Assembly: GCA_964607765.1 (NCBI GenBank)
Contig: CAZSNT010000097.1
Span: 1 to 38,607, forward strand
Direction of reading: 5' to 3'
Length of the DNA: 38,607 bases
Source: CAZSNT01 sp964607765
Lineage (GTDB): Bacteria > Verrucomicrobiota > Lentisphaeria > Oligosphaerales > JABHEG01
The position numbers and the translations under genes were made by a program. The notes beneath the pieces are model-generated. The model made no database searches, was not told where the DNA came from, and was given only the letters and a program-made list of their open reading frames with translations. This document shows positions 1 to 8,832 of this stretch, in pieces (within the stretch, counting starts at the first letter, position 1; every line of letters begins with the position of its first letter).

Positions 1-232
1 AGGGAGACGAAGTAGGGAGACGAAGTAGGGAGACGAAGTAGGGAGACGAAGTAGGTAGAGAGAAGACGAAGTAGGTAGAGAGAAGACGAAGTAGGTGGAC
101 GAAGTAGGTGGACGAAGTAGGTGGAGAGAAGACGAAGTAGGTGGACGAAGTAGGTAGACGAAGTACAGAGACGAAGTAGGTAGAGAGAAGACGAAGTAGG
201 TGGACGAAGTACAGAGACGAAGTAGGTAGACG
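1..232 (+). repeat. Tandem array of 13-bp units GACGAAGTA + 4-nt linker (left outer array)
   Basis: Fifteen exact copies of GACGAAGTA lie at 6, 19, 32, 45, 65, 85, 98, 111, 131, 144, 157, 170, 190, 203 and 216, followed by a decayed copy at about 229. Most are spaced 13 bp apart. The four-base linker is GGGA, GGTA, GGTG or CAGA. In four places a GAGAGAA heptamer is added, giving 20-bp spacing. The array runs off the left edge of the window, so its full length is unknown. I see no gene in it. Confidence 0.95.
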
Positions 233-313
233 GAGCTTGGAGGCGTTGCAGAGGAAGATGCACAGTCAGAGCGCAGTTCCACGATTCGCCTCTGCCCTTC
301 TTCCGGGCCTCCC
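233..313. other. Spacer between opposing repeat arrays, with a 7-bp inverted repeat
   Basis: This spacer separates the plus-orientation array from the inverted one. It holds a perfect 7-bp inverted repeat, GCAGAGG at 248-254 and CCTCTGC at 289-295. The surrounding arrays can continue the pairing, so the whole 1-480 stretch could extrude as a cruciform or fold as a long RNA hairpin with its apex here. I see no gene. Confidence 0.4.
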
Positions 314-477
314 TACTTCGTCTCTGTCCTTCTTCCGGGCCTCCCTACTTCGTCTCCGTACTTCGTCTCTGTCCTTCGTCTCTGTGCTTCGTCTCTGTCC
401 TTCTTCCGGCCCCCCCTACTTCGTCTCTGTCCTTCATCTCCCTACTTCACCTTCATACTTCGTCTCTGTACTTCGTT
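314..477 (-). repeat. Inverted array of the 13-bp unit (TACTTCGTC on the plus strand), decayed
   Basis: Exact TACTTCGTC copies, the reverse complement of GACGAAGTA, lie at 314, 346, 359, 417 and 456. One-mismatch copies occur at 469 (TACTTCGTT) and in between (CCTTCGTC, GCTTCGTC). Three copies of a CTTCTTCCGG-containing insert (about 298, 329 and 401) interrupt the array. It is more diverged than the outer array and ends about 80 bp before the four-helix-bundle gene. Confidence 0.85.
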
Positions 478-556
478 CCTCCGTCCCGTCGCCACATTCC
501 GTTCCCACGCTCGGCCTCTCCCCCACTTGGCCAACAAGCACAGGACCTGAACTTGC

Positions 557-1342
557 ATGAACCAGTCCCTTCCCCACGAGAAGCTGGATGTCTACGCTCA
601 AGCTTTGGCATTCGCTGAGCTGGCGATCCCCATGATCGATTCCTGGCCGGCCCGGGTCTCGGTGCGTGATCATCTGGGCCGGGCCATGGAAAGCGTCTTG
701 ACGAACTTGGTCAAAGCGGCGCGCCTGCAGCGCACGGACCAGGGCATCTACGCCTTGGAATGCTCATTGGGGTCCGTCTTGGAGTGTGCAGCTTGCTGTG
801 ACGTGGCTTTGACGCGCGAGTTGGTTGACAGGCAGCAGTGTGAGCAGGCGAAGGAGGCACTTCAGCACGTGGCCCGGATGGAGGTCGGCTTGCGGAGTGC
901 CTGGTCGGCATCCATGTCTGTGCAGGAAGACGCGACACGGTACGGGGCCAACACGCAGCGCTGCTTCGGGCATGAGTCGCTTGCCGTATACCAACGTTCG
1001 CTCCAGCTTAACAGGGCAATCGCACGCCTTTGCGGTCAGGACAGGAGGGGACGAAGGTACGCGAAGCGGATCGATCAACTGGCAACGGCCCTGGCCCTCA
1101 ACATCGCCGAGGGCAATGGCCGTTTCTCGAAGCTGGATCAAGGCACGTTTGTTGACACCGCGCGAGAGGCCGGTGGGAAGCTGGCTGCGTTCTTGGATCT
1201 TGCAGCTATTGCCCACGGTGGGGATGTGGAAGCGGCCAAGTTGCTCCTGCGGGAGGTCATGGCGATGCTCACGGGATTGCGCGGGTATTTGCGGGACGCA
1301 GCGTCATTGCAGGGCAGCAGACGAAGTAGGCAGACGAAGTAG
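557..1342 (+). CDS. Double four-helix-bundle protein, 23S rRNA IVS (S23)/Avd-like family
   Basis: A 261-residue protein with two tandem copies of the small four-helix-bundle domain found in 23S rRNA intervening-sequence proteins and in the Avd accessory protein of diversity-generating retroelements; ordinary members are about 115-130 residues with one domain. The C-terminal copy (about 138-250) keeps the signature: HESLAVYQRSLQL, then ALNIAEGNGRFS, then a TFVDTAREAGGKL helix. The N-terminal copy (about 8-130; HEKLDVYAQAL, then ESVLTNLVKAARLQ) has lost NIAEG and is more diverged. The ATG at 557 has only a weak AGGA upstream. The stop codon (1340-1342) lies inside the second unit of the downstream repeat array. 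Avd is a nucleic-acid-binding partner of a reverse transcriptase, but no reverse transcriptase is present here. The function is unknown; nucleic-acid binding is an inference from the family. Confidence 0.8.
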   Translation: MNQSLPHEKLDVYAQALAFAELAIPMIDSWPARVSVRDHLGRAMESVLTNLVKAARLQRTDQGIYALECSLGSVLECAACCDVALTRELVDRQQCEQAKEALQHVARMEVGLRSAWSASMSVQEDATRYGANTQRCFGHESLAVYQRSLQLNRAIARLCGQDRRGRRYAKRIDQLATALALNIAEGNGRFSKLDQGTFVDTAREAGGKLAAFLDLAAIAHGGDVEAAKLLLREVMAMLTGLRGYLRDAASLQGSRRSRQTK

Positions 1343-1586
1343 GTGGACGACGTAGGGCGAGGAGGCAGGGAGGCGAAGTACGGAGACGAAGTACAGAGAC
1401 GGAGTACAGAGACGAAGTAGGTAGACGAAGTAGGTAGTCGAAGTAGGGAGTCGAAGTAGGTAGACGAAGTGGGTAGACGAAGTAGGGAGACGGAGTACAG
1501 AGACGAAGTAGGTAGACGAAGTAGGTAGACGAAGTAGGTAGACGAAGTAGGTAGTCGAAGCAGAGAGACGAAGCAGAGAGACGAGA
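1320..1586 (+). repeat. Tandem array of the 13-bp GACGAAGTA unit (right array)
   Basis: About twenty units, ten with an exact GACGAAGTA core and the rest with one or two changes (GTCGAAGTA, GACGGAGTA, GACGAAGTG, GACGAAGCA). Linkers are the same GGTA, GGGA, GGTG and CAGA set as in the left array, so the arrays share an origin. The GAGAGAA heptamer insert of the left array is not seen here. The array begins inside the last codons of the four-helix-bundle gene and ends eight bases before the start codon of the GH5 gene, leaving no ordinary promoter space. Confidence 0.93.
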
Positions 1587-1593
1587 CGTTCCC

Positions 1594-3219
1594 ATGGACA
1601 GTCCCAGCCCCCGCATGACAATTGCCGCACTCTTCATCTTCACCGTGTCGGCAGCCGCCCAACAGGAGTCCCGCAGAATGAACACACAAGCGGCCAATCC
1701 AGTGCAACTCAAGCGCGGCGGTGTCGTGCTCAGCATGGATTTCGACACGGCCGCCGACCGGGCCCGGTGGTCCGAGGCCCCCTGCGCGCGCTGGGAGCGG
1801 GTGGCTGACCACGGAACGTGCCTGGCCGTTAACGTGGCACCCGCCGATGCTGATGCGGGGAACATGATCAAGATGCCGTTGCCCGTGGCGGCGGCGCGCA
1901 ACTGCAAGCTGCGCTTCCAGTGCCTCGCGAAGGCTGAAGGTGTCACTAAGCCGTCGCACACCTACAACGGGGTGAAGTTCATGTTCCACGGCGTGTCGCC
2001 CACGACCGGCCCGTTCTGGCACAACGAGAACGGGGCCTTCGGCACCCTCGACTGGCGAGAGCTGCAGTTCACCACGTCCGTGCCTGACGATGTGACCGAC
2101 GCGTGGCTGCTCCTCGGGCTCCAGGACAGCAGCGGCAAGGTGTGGTTCGATCGCATACGAATCACCGTGCTCGCAGCGCAGCCGAAGCGGCCGGCGCCCG
2201 ACCCGAATGCGCCGCCGCCGTTCCGCGGCCACAGCCTGCCCAGACTCCGCGGCGTCATGTCACCGAACTCATTCCGCGACGAGGATTTTCGCGTTCTCGG
2301 CCAGGACTGGAACGCGAACCTGATCCGCTGGCAGATGACGACGCGTTGGGCGGCCGACTACAAACACGCGCAGGACTATGATCTGACACTGTACGACCAG
2401 TGGCTGGACAACGAACTGAATGACCTGGACAAGGTTCTGAAGGCCTGCAGTAAGTACGGTATTCTCGCCGTCATCGACCTGCATTCGCCGCCCGGCGGCC
2501 GCCGCCCGAACCGCGACCTGGTCATGCTCCACGAACGCCCGTACCTGGAGAAGTTCATAAAGGTGTGGGAACGGATTGCGCGTCGTTACAAAGGAAACAC
2601 CGCCGTCTGGGGCTACGACCTGGTGAACGAACCGGTATTGACCGGTCCGCAACCCGACGGCATGCCGGATTACCTGTCCGCCCAGGTACTGTCCGCCCGT
2701 GCGATCCGCGCCATCGACCCGGACCGCCCGATCATCTTCGAAGTCGATCACTGGGACGGTGCGGAGGGCTTCAAGTACCTCGAACCGGTGGACGTGCCTA
2801 ACGTGGTCTACCAAGTCCACATGTATCACCCGGGACAGTTCACGCACCAAGGCGTGCACGGCAACCGCACAGGCATCGCTTACCCCGGCGTCATTGGCGG
2901 ACAGCAGTGCGACAAGGACACGCTGCGCAAACACCTCGCCCCGGTCCGGGAGTTCCAGCTCGCGTACAACGCGCACATCTACTGCGGCGAGTTCAGCGCC
3001 ATCCGCTGGGCGCCCGGCGACAGCGCCTGCCAGTACCTGCGCGACTGCATCAACCTGTTCGAGGAGTACGGCTGGGACTGGTCCTACCATGCGTTCCGTG
3101 AATGGGACGGCTGGAGCGTCGAACACGGGAGCGACCCGAAAGACCACGAGCGAACGGCCGAGCCGACCGACCGCAAGCGGCTGCTGCTCGATTGGTTCGC
3201 CAGGAACCGCAAGCCATGA
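1594..3219 (+). CDS. Secreted glycoside hydrolase family 5 (cellulase/mannanase-type) with N-terminal beta-sandwich domain
   Basis: A 541-residue exported retaining glycosidase. An N-terminal signal peptide (MTIAALFIFTVSAAA core, likely cleaved before QQE) is followed by a carbohydrate-binding-like beta-sandwich region at about 40-195, a proline-rich linker (about 197-210) and a GH5-type TIM barrel from about 215. The acid/base is E346 in VNEP (GYDLVNEPV) and the nucleophile is E466 in YCGEFSA; both are intact. The substrate cannot be assigned from motifs alone; a beta-1,4-linked plant or algal glycan is likely. The start is at 1594 or, less likely, the in-frame ATG at 1615; both keep the signal peptide. 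The gene begins directly downstream of the repeat array. Its stop overlaps the next start in ATGA. Confidence 0.88.
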   Translation: MDSPSPRMTIAALFIFTVSAAAQQESRRMNTQAANPVQLKRGGVVLSMDFDTAADRARWSEAPCARWERVADHGTCLAVNVAPADADAGNMIKMPLPVAAARNCKLRFQCLAKAEGVTKPSHTYNGVKFMFHGVSPTTGPFWHNENGAFGTLDWRELQFTTSVPDDVTDAWLLLGLQDSSGKVWFDRIRITVLAAQPKRPAPDPNAPPPFRGHSLPRLRGVMSPNSFRDEDFRVLGQDWNANLIRWQMTTRWAADYKHAQDYDLTLYDQWLDNELNDLDKVLKACSKYGILAVIDLHSPPGGRRPNRDLVMLHERPYLEKFIKVWERIARRYKGNTAVWGYDLVNEPVLTGPQPDGMPDYLSAQVLSARAIRAIDPDRPIIFEVDHWDGAEGFKYLEPVDVPNVVYQVHMYHPGQFTHQGVHGNRTGIAYPGVIGGQQCDKDTLRKHLAPVREFQLAYNAHIYCGEFSAIRWAPGDSACQYLRDCINLFEEYGWDWSYHAFREWDGWSVEHGSDPKDHERTAEPTDRKRLLLDWFARNRKP

Positions 3220-5285
3220 CCGCCAGATCCGTCACTATCGGCCTGGTCCTCGCGTTGCTGGTAGCCGCCCTCGGTTACGCCAACGACTGGGTGTGCCGAT
3301 TGCCCTACGTGGCCAGCGACCTGATGCCCGTCAGCGTCTACGGCTTGCTCCTGCTCGGCCTGTTTCTGCTGAACCCGCTGCTGGCCGCCCTGCGTGCCCG
3401 CCGGCTGACCGGCCCGGAGTGGGCGGTCATCTGCTGTCTGCTGCTCGTGGGCTGCGCCATACCGGGCCCCGGCCTGCTCTGGCAGTTCCACAACGCGCTG
3501 GTCATGCCGCACCACTTCGCGCGAATCACGCCGGGCTGGCAGGCAACTGAGGACCGGCCCGCCCTCGTCGACTACACGCCCAAGGCCATGCTGGTGGACC
3601 CGTCCGCAGACGAAGGCGCCCGGGAAGCCAACGTGGTGAACGGTTTTCTCCAAGGCCTGCAGGAAGGCAACGAACGTGTGCCGTTGCGGCGGGTGCCCTG
3701 GCGCGCCTGGCTGCGCCCCTACGCATTCTATGTGCCTCTGATACTGCTGGGGGCAGCCGCAACGATCTGCCTGGCAATGATCCTGCACATCCAGTGGTCA
3801 CGGCACGAGCACCTGGCCTACCCCATGGCACAGTTTGCCGGGAGTCTGTTGGGCGAGGCGCCTGACAGACCGTTCGCAGCCCTCGCCCGCAACCGCCCGT
3901 TCTGGATCGGGTTCCTGGTATCGTTCGGCATCCTCTGCATGAACGGCAGCTACGCCTGGTGGCCGAGTGTAGCGTTCCGCGTGCCGCAGTACATCGACCT
4001 CCGGCCGCTGGTCACGCTGGCGCGGTGGATTCCCAGAGTGCCCGGCGGCATGGACGTGCTCTATCCCCGGTTCTTCTTCGCCGTGGTCGGCTTGGCGTTC
4101 CTCATCAATGCCGAGGTCTCGTTCAGTGTTGGCGTCAGCATGCTGGCCTACACCGTTGTGTTCGGCGTGTTGGTCAGTCTGGGCGTCAGCGTGAACAACG
4201 AGTACATGGCAGGCGGTCTTCTGGGTTCTCAACTGTTTGGCGCCTACGTCGGCGCTGCGCTTTTCATCCTCTACACAGGTCGACACTTTTACTGGAACAC
4301 GTTGCGGGGCGCGTTCGGGAAGGTGCCCGAAGAGGATGACGTGAAGCAGGCAGTGTGGCCCTGTCGCTTACTCCTGCTCAGCAGCGCGGCGGTCGTGGTC
4401 GTCATGCGCGTTCTGACAGGGATCGATTGGTTCGCCGCAACCTGCCTCGTTGTGCTGTTCGGCCTGCTTTTTGCCAACGTCACGCGAATCAACGCGGAAA
4501 CAGGCTTGCTTTTCGTGCAGCCCACATGGCAGCCGGTTGCCATTCTGGTCGCCGTGTTCGGCACGCACGCCTTGGGCCCAACCCCTCTCATCGTAGCCGG
4601 GATGCTCTGCGTGGTGCTCTCGATCGATCCGCGTGTGTGTCTCATGCCGCTGGTGGCTAACGGCCTGAAACTCGCTGAGACGCAACGGCTCAAACTCCCC
4701 ACGCTCAGCACATGGCTGGTTGCGACGTTTGCCCTTTGCCTGGTCGTTGCGCTGCCCGTCACCTTGTACCTGCAATACTCAGCCGGAGGCGGGGTGCTCT
4801 ACGGCTGGGCGAACACGGCGGCACGCATGCCGTTCGATTTCCTCGGCCGCGAACTGCATCGGCTCGCCGCGCTGGGGACACTGGACTCAGCCGGCACGGC
4901 GGCGGCCGGTGCGTTCGGACTCGGACGACTGATACACATGGTGCCCGATCCCACATTTCTCTGGGCTGCAGGGGCGGGGATCGCCGCCGTGGTGCTCTGC
5001 AATGTGGCGCGGCTGCGCTGGAGCTGGTGGCCAGTCCACCCCGTCATGTTCATGATCTGGGGTACACTGGTGAGCCGTTGGTTCGCGGGGAGTTTCCTGC
5101 TGGGCTGGGTTATCAAGTGGGCAGTGCTGCACTTCGGCTCGACGCGTGTGTACCGGGACGCGCACCGCTTCTTCATCGGTCTGATCGCGGGGGAGATGGT
5201 TGCGGGCGTGACGTGGATGCTCGCCGGCGGAATCCACGCCCTGACCACCAAGACGCCGCCGCCGATGTTCCGCGTGCACCTGTAG
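3216..5285 (+). CDS. Polytopic membrane protein, DUF6785/DUF6784-like
   Basis: A 689-residue integral membrane protein with roughly a dozen hydrophobic segments. It begins MTARSVTIGLVLALLVAA. Large soluble stretches at about 95-150 and around the LYGWANTAARMPFDFLGREL region separate membrane blocks. I recognise it as like the DUF6785/DUF6784 proteins common in Planctomycetes and Lentisphaerae, which look like transporters distantly similar to oligopeptide transporters; no substrate is established. The ATG at 3216 was chosen because it overlaps the GH5 stop in ATGA, implying translational coupling. An in-frame extension to 3102 would lie within the GH5 gene. Pairing with a secreted glycosidase suggests a role in uptake or handling of the released products (inference). 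Confidence 0.72.
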   Translation: MTARSVTIGLVLALLVAALGYANDWVCRLPYVASDLMPVSVYGLLLLGLFLLNPLLAALRARRLTGPEWAVICCLLLVGCAIPGPGLLWQFHNALVMPHHFARITPGWQATEDRPALVDYTPKAMLVDPSADEGAREANVVNGFLQGLQEGNERVPLRRVPWRAWLRPYAFYVPLILLGAAATICLAMILHIQWSRHEHLAYPMAQFAGSLLGEAPDRPFAALARNRPFWIGFLVSFGILCMNGSYAWWPSVAFRVPQYIDLRPLVTLARWIPRVPGGMDVLYPRFFFAVVGLAFLINAEVSFSVGVSMLAYTVVFGVLVSLGVSVNNEYMAGGLLGSQLFGAYVGAALFILYTGRHFYWNTLRGAFGKVPEEDDVKQAVWPCRLLLLSSAAVVVVMRVLTGIDWFAATCLVVLFGLLFANVTRINAETGLLFVQPTWQPVAILVAVFGTHALGPTPLIVAGMLCVVLSIDPRVCLMPLVANGLKLAETQRLKLPTLSTWLVATFALCLVVALPVTLYLQYSAGGGVLYGWANTAARMPFDFLGRELHRLAALGTLDSAGTAAAGAFGLGRLIHMVPDPTFLWAAGAGIAAVVLCNVARLRWSWWPVHPVMFMIWGTLVSRWFAGSFLLGWVIKWAVLHFGSTRVYRDAHRFFIGLIAGEMVAGVTWMLAGGIHALTTKTPPPMFRVHL

Positions 5286-5323
5286 CTTGAAAACGGGGGT
5301 ACAAGCCCGTAAACTTCCAAGCT
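5284..5323 (+). other. Nested inverted repeat after the transporter gene
   Basis: Outer arms AGCTTG (5284-5289) and CAAGCT (5318-5323) enclose inner arms ACGGG (5293-5297) and CCCGT (5306-5310). It begins on the last base of the transporter stop codon. There is no T-tract, so it is not a classical intrinsic terminator; it could stabilise the 3' end of the mRNA or act with a factor. The rest of the gap before asnA shows no other clear signal. Confidence 0.4.
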
Positions 5324-5427
5324 CCGGGAGTCGGGGTCCGAGCCGGGCTGTCGAGAAGACCTGATCCTCTGCCGGAGCAATCGCAAACAGCCTGGCGCTC
5401 GTATCTTCAAGGAGACGTGACCTGACC

Positions 5428-6468
5428 ATGGCAACAGATTTGTTCATACCGGAGAACTACCGCGCGCTGCTGTCCCCGCGGGAGACAGAGAAGGCGATTC
5501 GCCTCATCAAGGAGTTCTTCCAGACCAACCTCGCATTCGAGCTCAACCTGGCGCGAGTGACAGCTCCGCTGTTCGTCAAGGCGGGGACCGGCATCAACGA
5601 CGACCTGAACGGCGTCGAGAAGCCCGTTTCATTCACCATCTCCGGCATGGGCGGCACCAAAGCCGAGATCCCGCAGTCCCTGGCCAAATGGAAACGCCTG
5701 ACGCTTGCCGACCTGGGCTTTGCGCCGGGGGAAGGTCTCTACACCGACATGAACGCAGTTCGGCCGGACGAAGTGCTCGACAACCTGCACTCCCTTTACG
5801 TCGACCAATGGGACTGGGAGCGGGTCATCACGGCCGAGGAACGCGATCTCGACTTCCTGTGCGGCATCGTGAGCAGGATCTACGACGTGATCCGCCGTAC
5901 CGAGCAGTACCTGGCCTACGAGTATCCCCAGATCGAGCCTATCCTCCCGGACGAGATCCTGTTCATGCACACCGAGGACCTCGCTCGGCGTTATCCTGAC
6001 CTGTCCCCGAGGGAGCGGGAAACCGAGATCTGCCGCGAGTACGGCGCGGTGTTCGTCATCGGTATCGGCGGCGAATTGCCCGACGGCACTATCCACGACG
6101 GCCGGGCTCCCGACTACGATGACTGGTCCACGCCGACCGGGGACGGCCGCCACGGCCTGAACGGTGACATCGTGGTGTACAACCCCGTGTTCGATGTGGC
6201 TTTTGAGCTTTCGTCCATGGGGATCCGTGTCAGCCCGGACGTCATGCGGCAGCAGCTCGAGATACGCGACTGCAGCGAACGGGCCGACCTCTATTTCCAC
6301 AAGCGCCTGCTCAACAATGAGCTGCCGCTGTCCATCGGCGGGGGCATTGGGCAGTCCCGCCTGTGCATGCTCGCCCTCCGCAAAGCCCACGTCGGCGAAA
6401 TCCAGGCCAGCCTGTGGCCGGAAGACATGGTGGACACATGTCGCGAGAACGGAATTGTCCTTCTTTAG
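5428..6468 (+). CDS. asnA: Aspartate-ammonia ligase (ammonia-dependent asparagine synthetase)
   Basis: Converts aspartate, ammonia and ATP to asparagine, AMP and pyrophosphate in the cytoplasm. The 346-residue length fits the family (about 330). Conserved blocks are GINDDLNGVEKPVSF, SLAKWKRLTL, GEGLYTDMNAVRPDE, LHSLYVDQWDWERV, RAPDYDDWSTPTGD, GLNGDIVVYNPV, FELSSMGIRV and IGGGIGQSRL. AsnA is an evolutionary relative of class II aspartyl/asparaginyl-tRNA synthetase catalytic domains. It lies 14 bp upstream of asnS, so synthesis and tRNA charging of asparagine are probably co-transcribed. An AAGGAG motif lies about 13 nt upstream of the ATG. Confidence 0.96.
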   Translation: MATDLFIPENYRALLSPRETEKAIRLIKEFFQTNLAFELNLARVTAPLFVKAGTGINDDLNGVEKPVSFTISGMGGTKAEIPQSLAKWKRLTLADLGFAPGEGLYTDMNAVRPDEVLDNLHSLYVDQWDWERVITAEERDLDFLCGIVSRIYDVIRRTEQYLAYEYPQIEPILPDEILFMHTEDLARRYPDLSPRERETEICREYGAVFVIGIGGELPDGTIHDGRAPDYDDWSTPTGDGRHGLNGDIVVYNPVFDVAFELSSMGIRVSPDVMRQQLEIRDCSERADLYFHKRLLNNELPLSIGGGIGQSRLCMLALRKAHVGEIQASLWPEDMVDTCRENGIVLL

Positions 6469-6482
6469 GGAGAAGAGAATCA

Positions 6483-7877
<1,395 letters not shown>

Positions 7878-7943
7878 GTTCCGTGCTTGGCTGCTGGAGC
7901 TGACAGGAACGACGGGCAAAGGCCCGACGTGCTGGAGCTGGCG

Positions 7944-8822
7944 ATGGACGAACCTGCGAACAAACTGCGCCTGGCCTGGCAGGCGTTTAACGTGGTGGTG
8001 ATCGTCGGCGCGATTGCGTTCGCCGTGTTCTACGTGATGCCTGGCCTGCTCGAGAGGCCCGATCCCCAGGTCGGCGCTGCTGCTGAGTCTCAAAGCCGCA
8101 TAGGCCCTGCCTCCTGTCACGTCACCACGCGCGGCAAGTCGCTGTGGCTCACCAGCCGCGGCCGGAACAAGCCTTTCATCCTGCGCAACGCACACAGCGT
8201 CAGTGTCCGCGCTGTTGCGTTGAGCAACGACGGCAAGCACATGGCCTCGTCTGCCGGCGAAGACGTCGTGTTTTGGGACACCGAGTCGCGCAAGCGTCTA
8301 CACACTGCGCAGGGCACCGTCAAACGCAACGATGTGCTGGTGTTCACCGGCAGCGGCGAGCGGCTTGTTGCTTTTGGCGAAACGGACGGCAAGATCGACG
8401 TCTGGAACACCGCTACAGGTGAACTGCAAACAACAGTTGCCGTGCCGCGCGAGGCCCTGGACGCGGCGCCGAACGCGTTCTGTCTACAGCTTCCGTTCGA
8501 AGACGGCAAGCCCAGTTCGCCCCCGTCCCTCAAACCGGTTGAGCTCGAGCGCGTCCGAGACCGGAACAGTCGTGCCGCTTTGCTGGACGACGGCGGTCAG
8601 GGCGGCTGGATACTGCGCGACAACGTGTCCGGGAAACGCGTTCTGGCTTACAACAGCGGCACGGCGAACCCGGACGAGACCGAACCCGCCAAGTCCCTCT
8701 CCTGGCGGCCTGCCGGCAGGTACTCCGCCTACAGCTGGGGCGAGGCCGTGGTCATCTGGAAGCTCTGCCCGCGTCGCACCGCGAAACGCGTCACGGAGAA
8801 CGGGCGGGTCTTCCTGCGCTGA
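7944..8822 (+). CDS. Single-pass membrane protein with WD40-like repeats
   Basis: A 292-residue protein of unknown function. One N-terminal transmembrane helix at about 12-34 (AFNVVVIVGAIAFAVFYVM) is followed by an extracytoplasmic or cytoplasmic domain with WD40-type beta-propeller motifs. Recognisable units end in VVFWDTES (about 103-110), IDVWNTATGE (about 142-151) and VVIWKL near the C-terminus. Only two or three convincing repeats are visible, fewer than the seven of a closed propeller, so the remaining blades are degenerate or the fold is partial. The ATG at 7944 was preferred over an upstream in-frame TTG at 7887 because it starts just before the membrane helix; its ribosome-binding site is weak. 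It follows asnS by 66 bp and converges with the MFS gene, with 10 bp between. Confidence 0.65.
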   Translation: MDEPANKLRLAWQAFNVVVIVGAIAFAVFYVMPGLLERPDPQVGAAAESQSRIGPASCHVTTRGKSLWLTSRGRNKPFILRNAHSVSVRAVALSNDGKHMASSAGEDVVFWDTESRKRLHTAQGTVKRNDVLVFTGSGERLVAFGETDGKIDVWNTATGELQTTVAVPREALDAAPNAFCLQLPFEDGKPSSPPSLKPVELERVRDRNSRAALLDDGGQGGWILRDNVSGKRVLAYNSGTANPDETEPAKSLSWRPAGRYSAYSWGEAVVIWKLCPRRTAKRVTENGRVFLR

Positions 8823-8832
8823 CATCCCCCAT

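Larger units (their letters stand above)
1..1586. other. Candidate composite element: four-helix-bundle gene bounded by inverted 13-bp repeat arrays
   Basis: The segment consists of a plus-orientation array of a GACGAAGTA-based unit (1-232), a short spacer, an inverted array (314-477), a gene for a double four-helix-bundle protein (557-1342), and a second plus-orientation array (1320-1586). The gene thus sits between arrays of opposite orientation, and the two left arrays also oppose each other. Known analogy: intervening sequences in 23S rRNA of Leptospira and Coxiella carry a gene of this family between inverted termini that fold into a stem. Inference: this is an IVS-like or repeat-associated element outside rRNA. 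Its left boundary lies beyond the window. No transposase, integrase or reverse transcriptase is visible in it. Confidence 0.45.

Noticed and set aside
1..232. CRISPR array
   Set aside because: Units are 13 bp with 4-11-nt linkers drawn from a small fixed set. There are no unique spacers of 25-45 bp, no 24-40-bp repeats and no cas genes.
237..560. Plus-strand open frame of 107 codons over the inverted array
   Set aside because: It is translated repeat sequence (periodic Thr-Ser-Ser-Leu-Ser-Phe) with no conserved features and no ribosome-binding site.
314..1586. Diversity-generating retroelement
   Set aside because: The four-helix-bundle protein is Avd-like, but there is no reverse transcriptase and no template/variable repeat pair with adenine-specific differences in the window. 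Part of such a system could still lie left of position 1.
1138..2232. Long minus-strand open frames across the right repeat array (Leu/Pro/Thr/Ser/Tyr-rich)
   Set aside because: The 13-nt unit has no stop codon in any minus frame, so all three minus frames stay open through the array and yield the same 13-residue periodic peptide. The frames also cross well-supported plus-strand genes and lack ribosome-binding sites.
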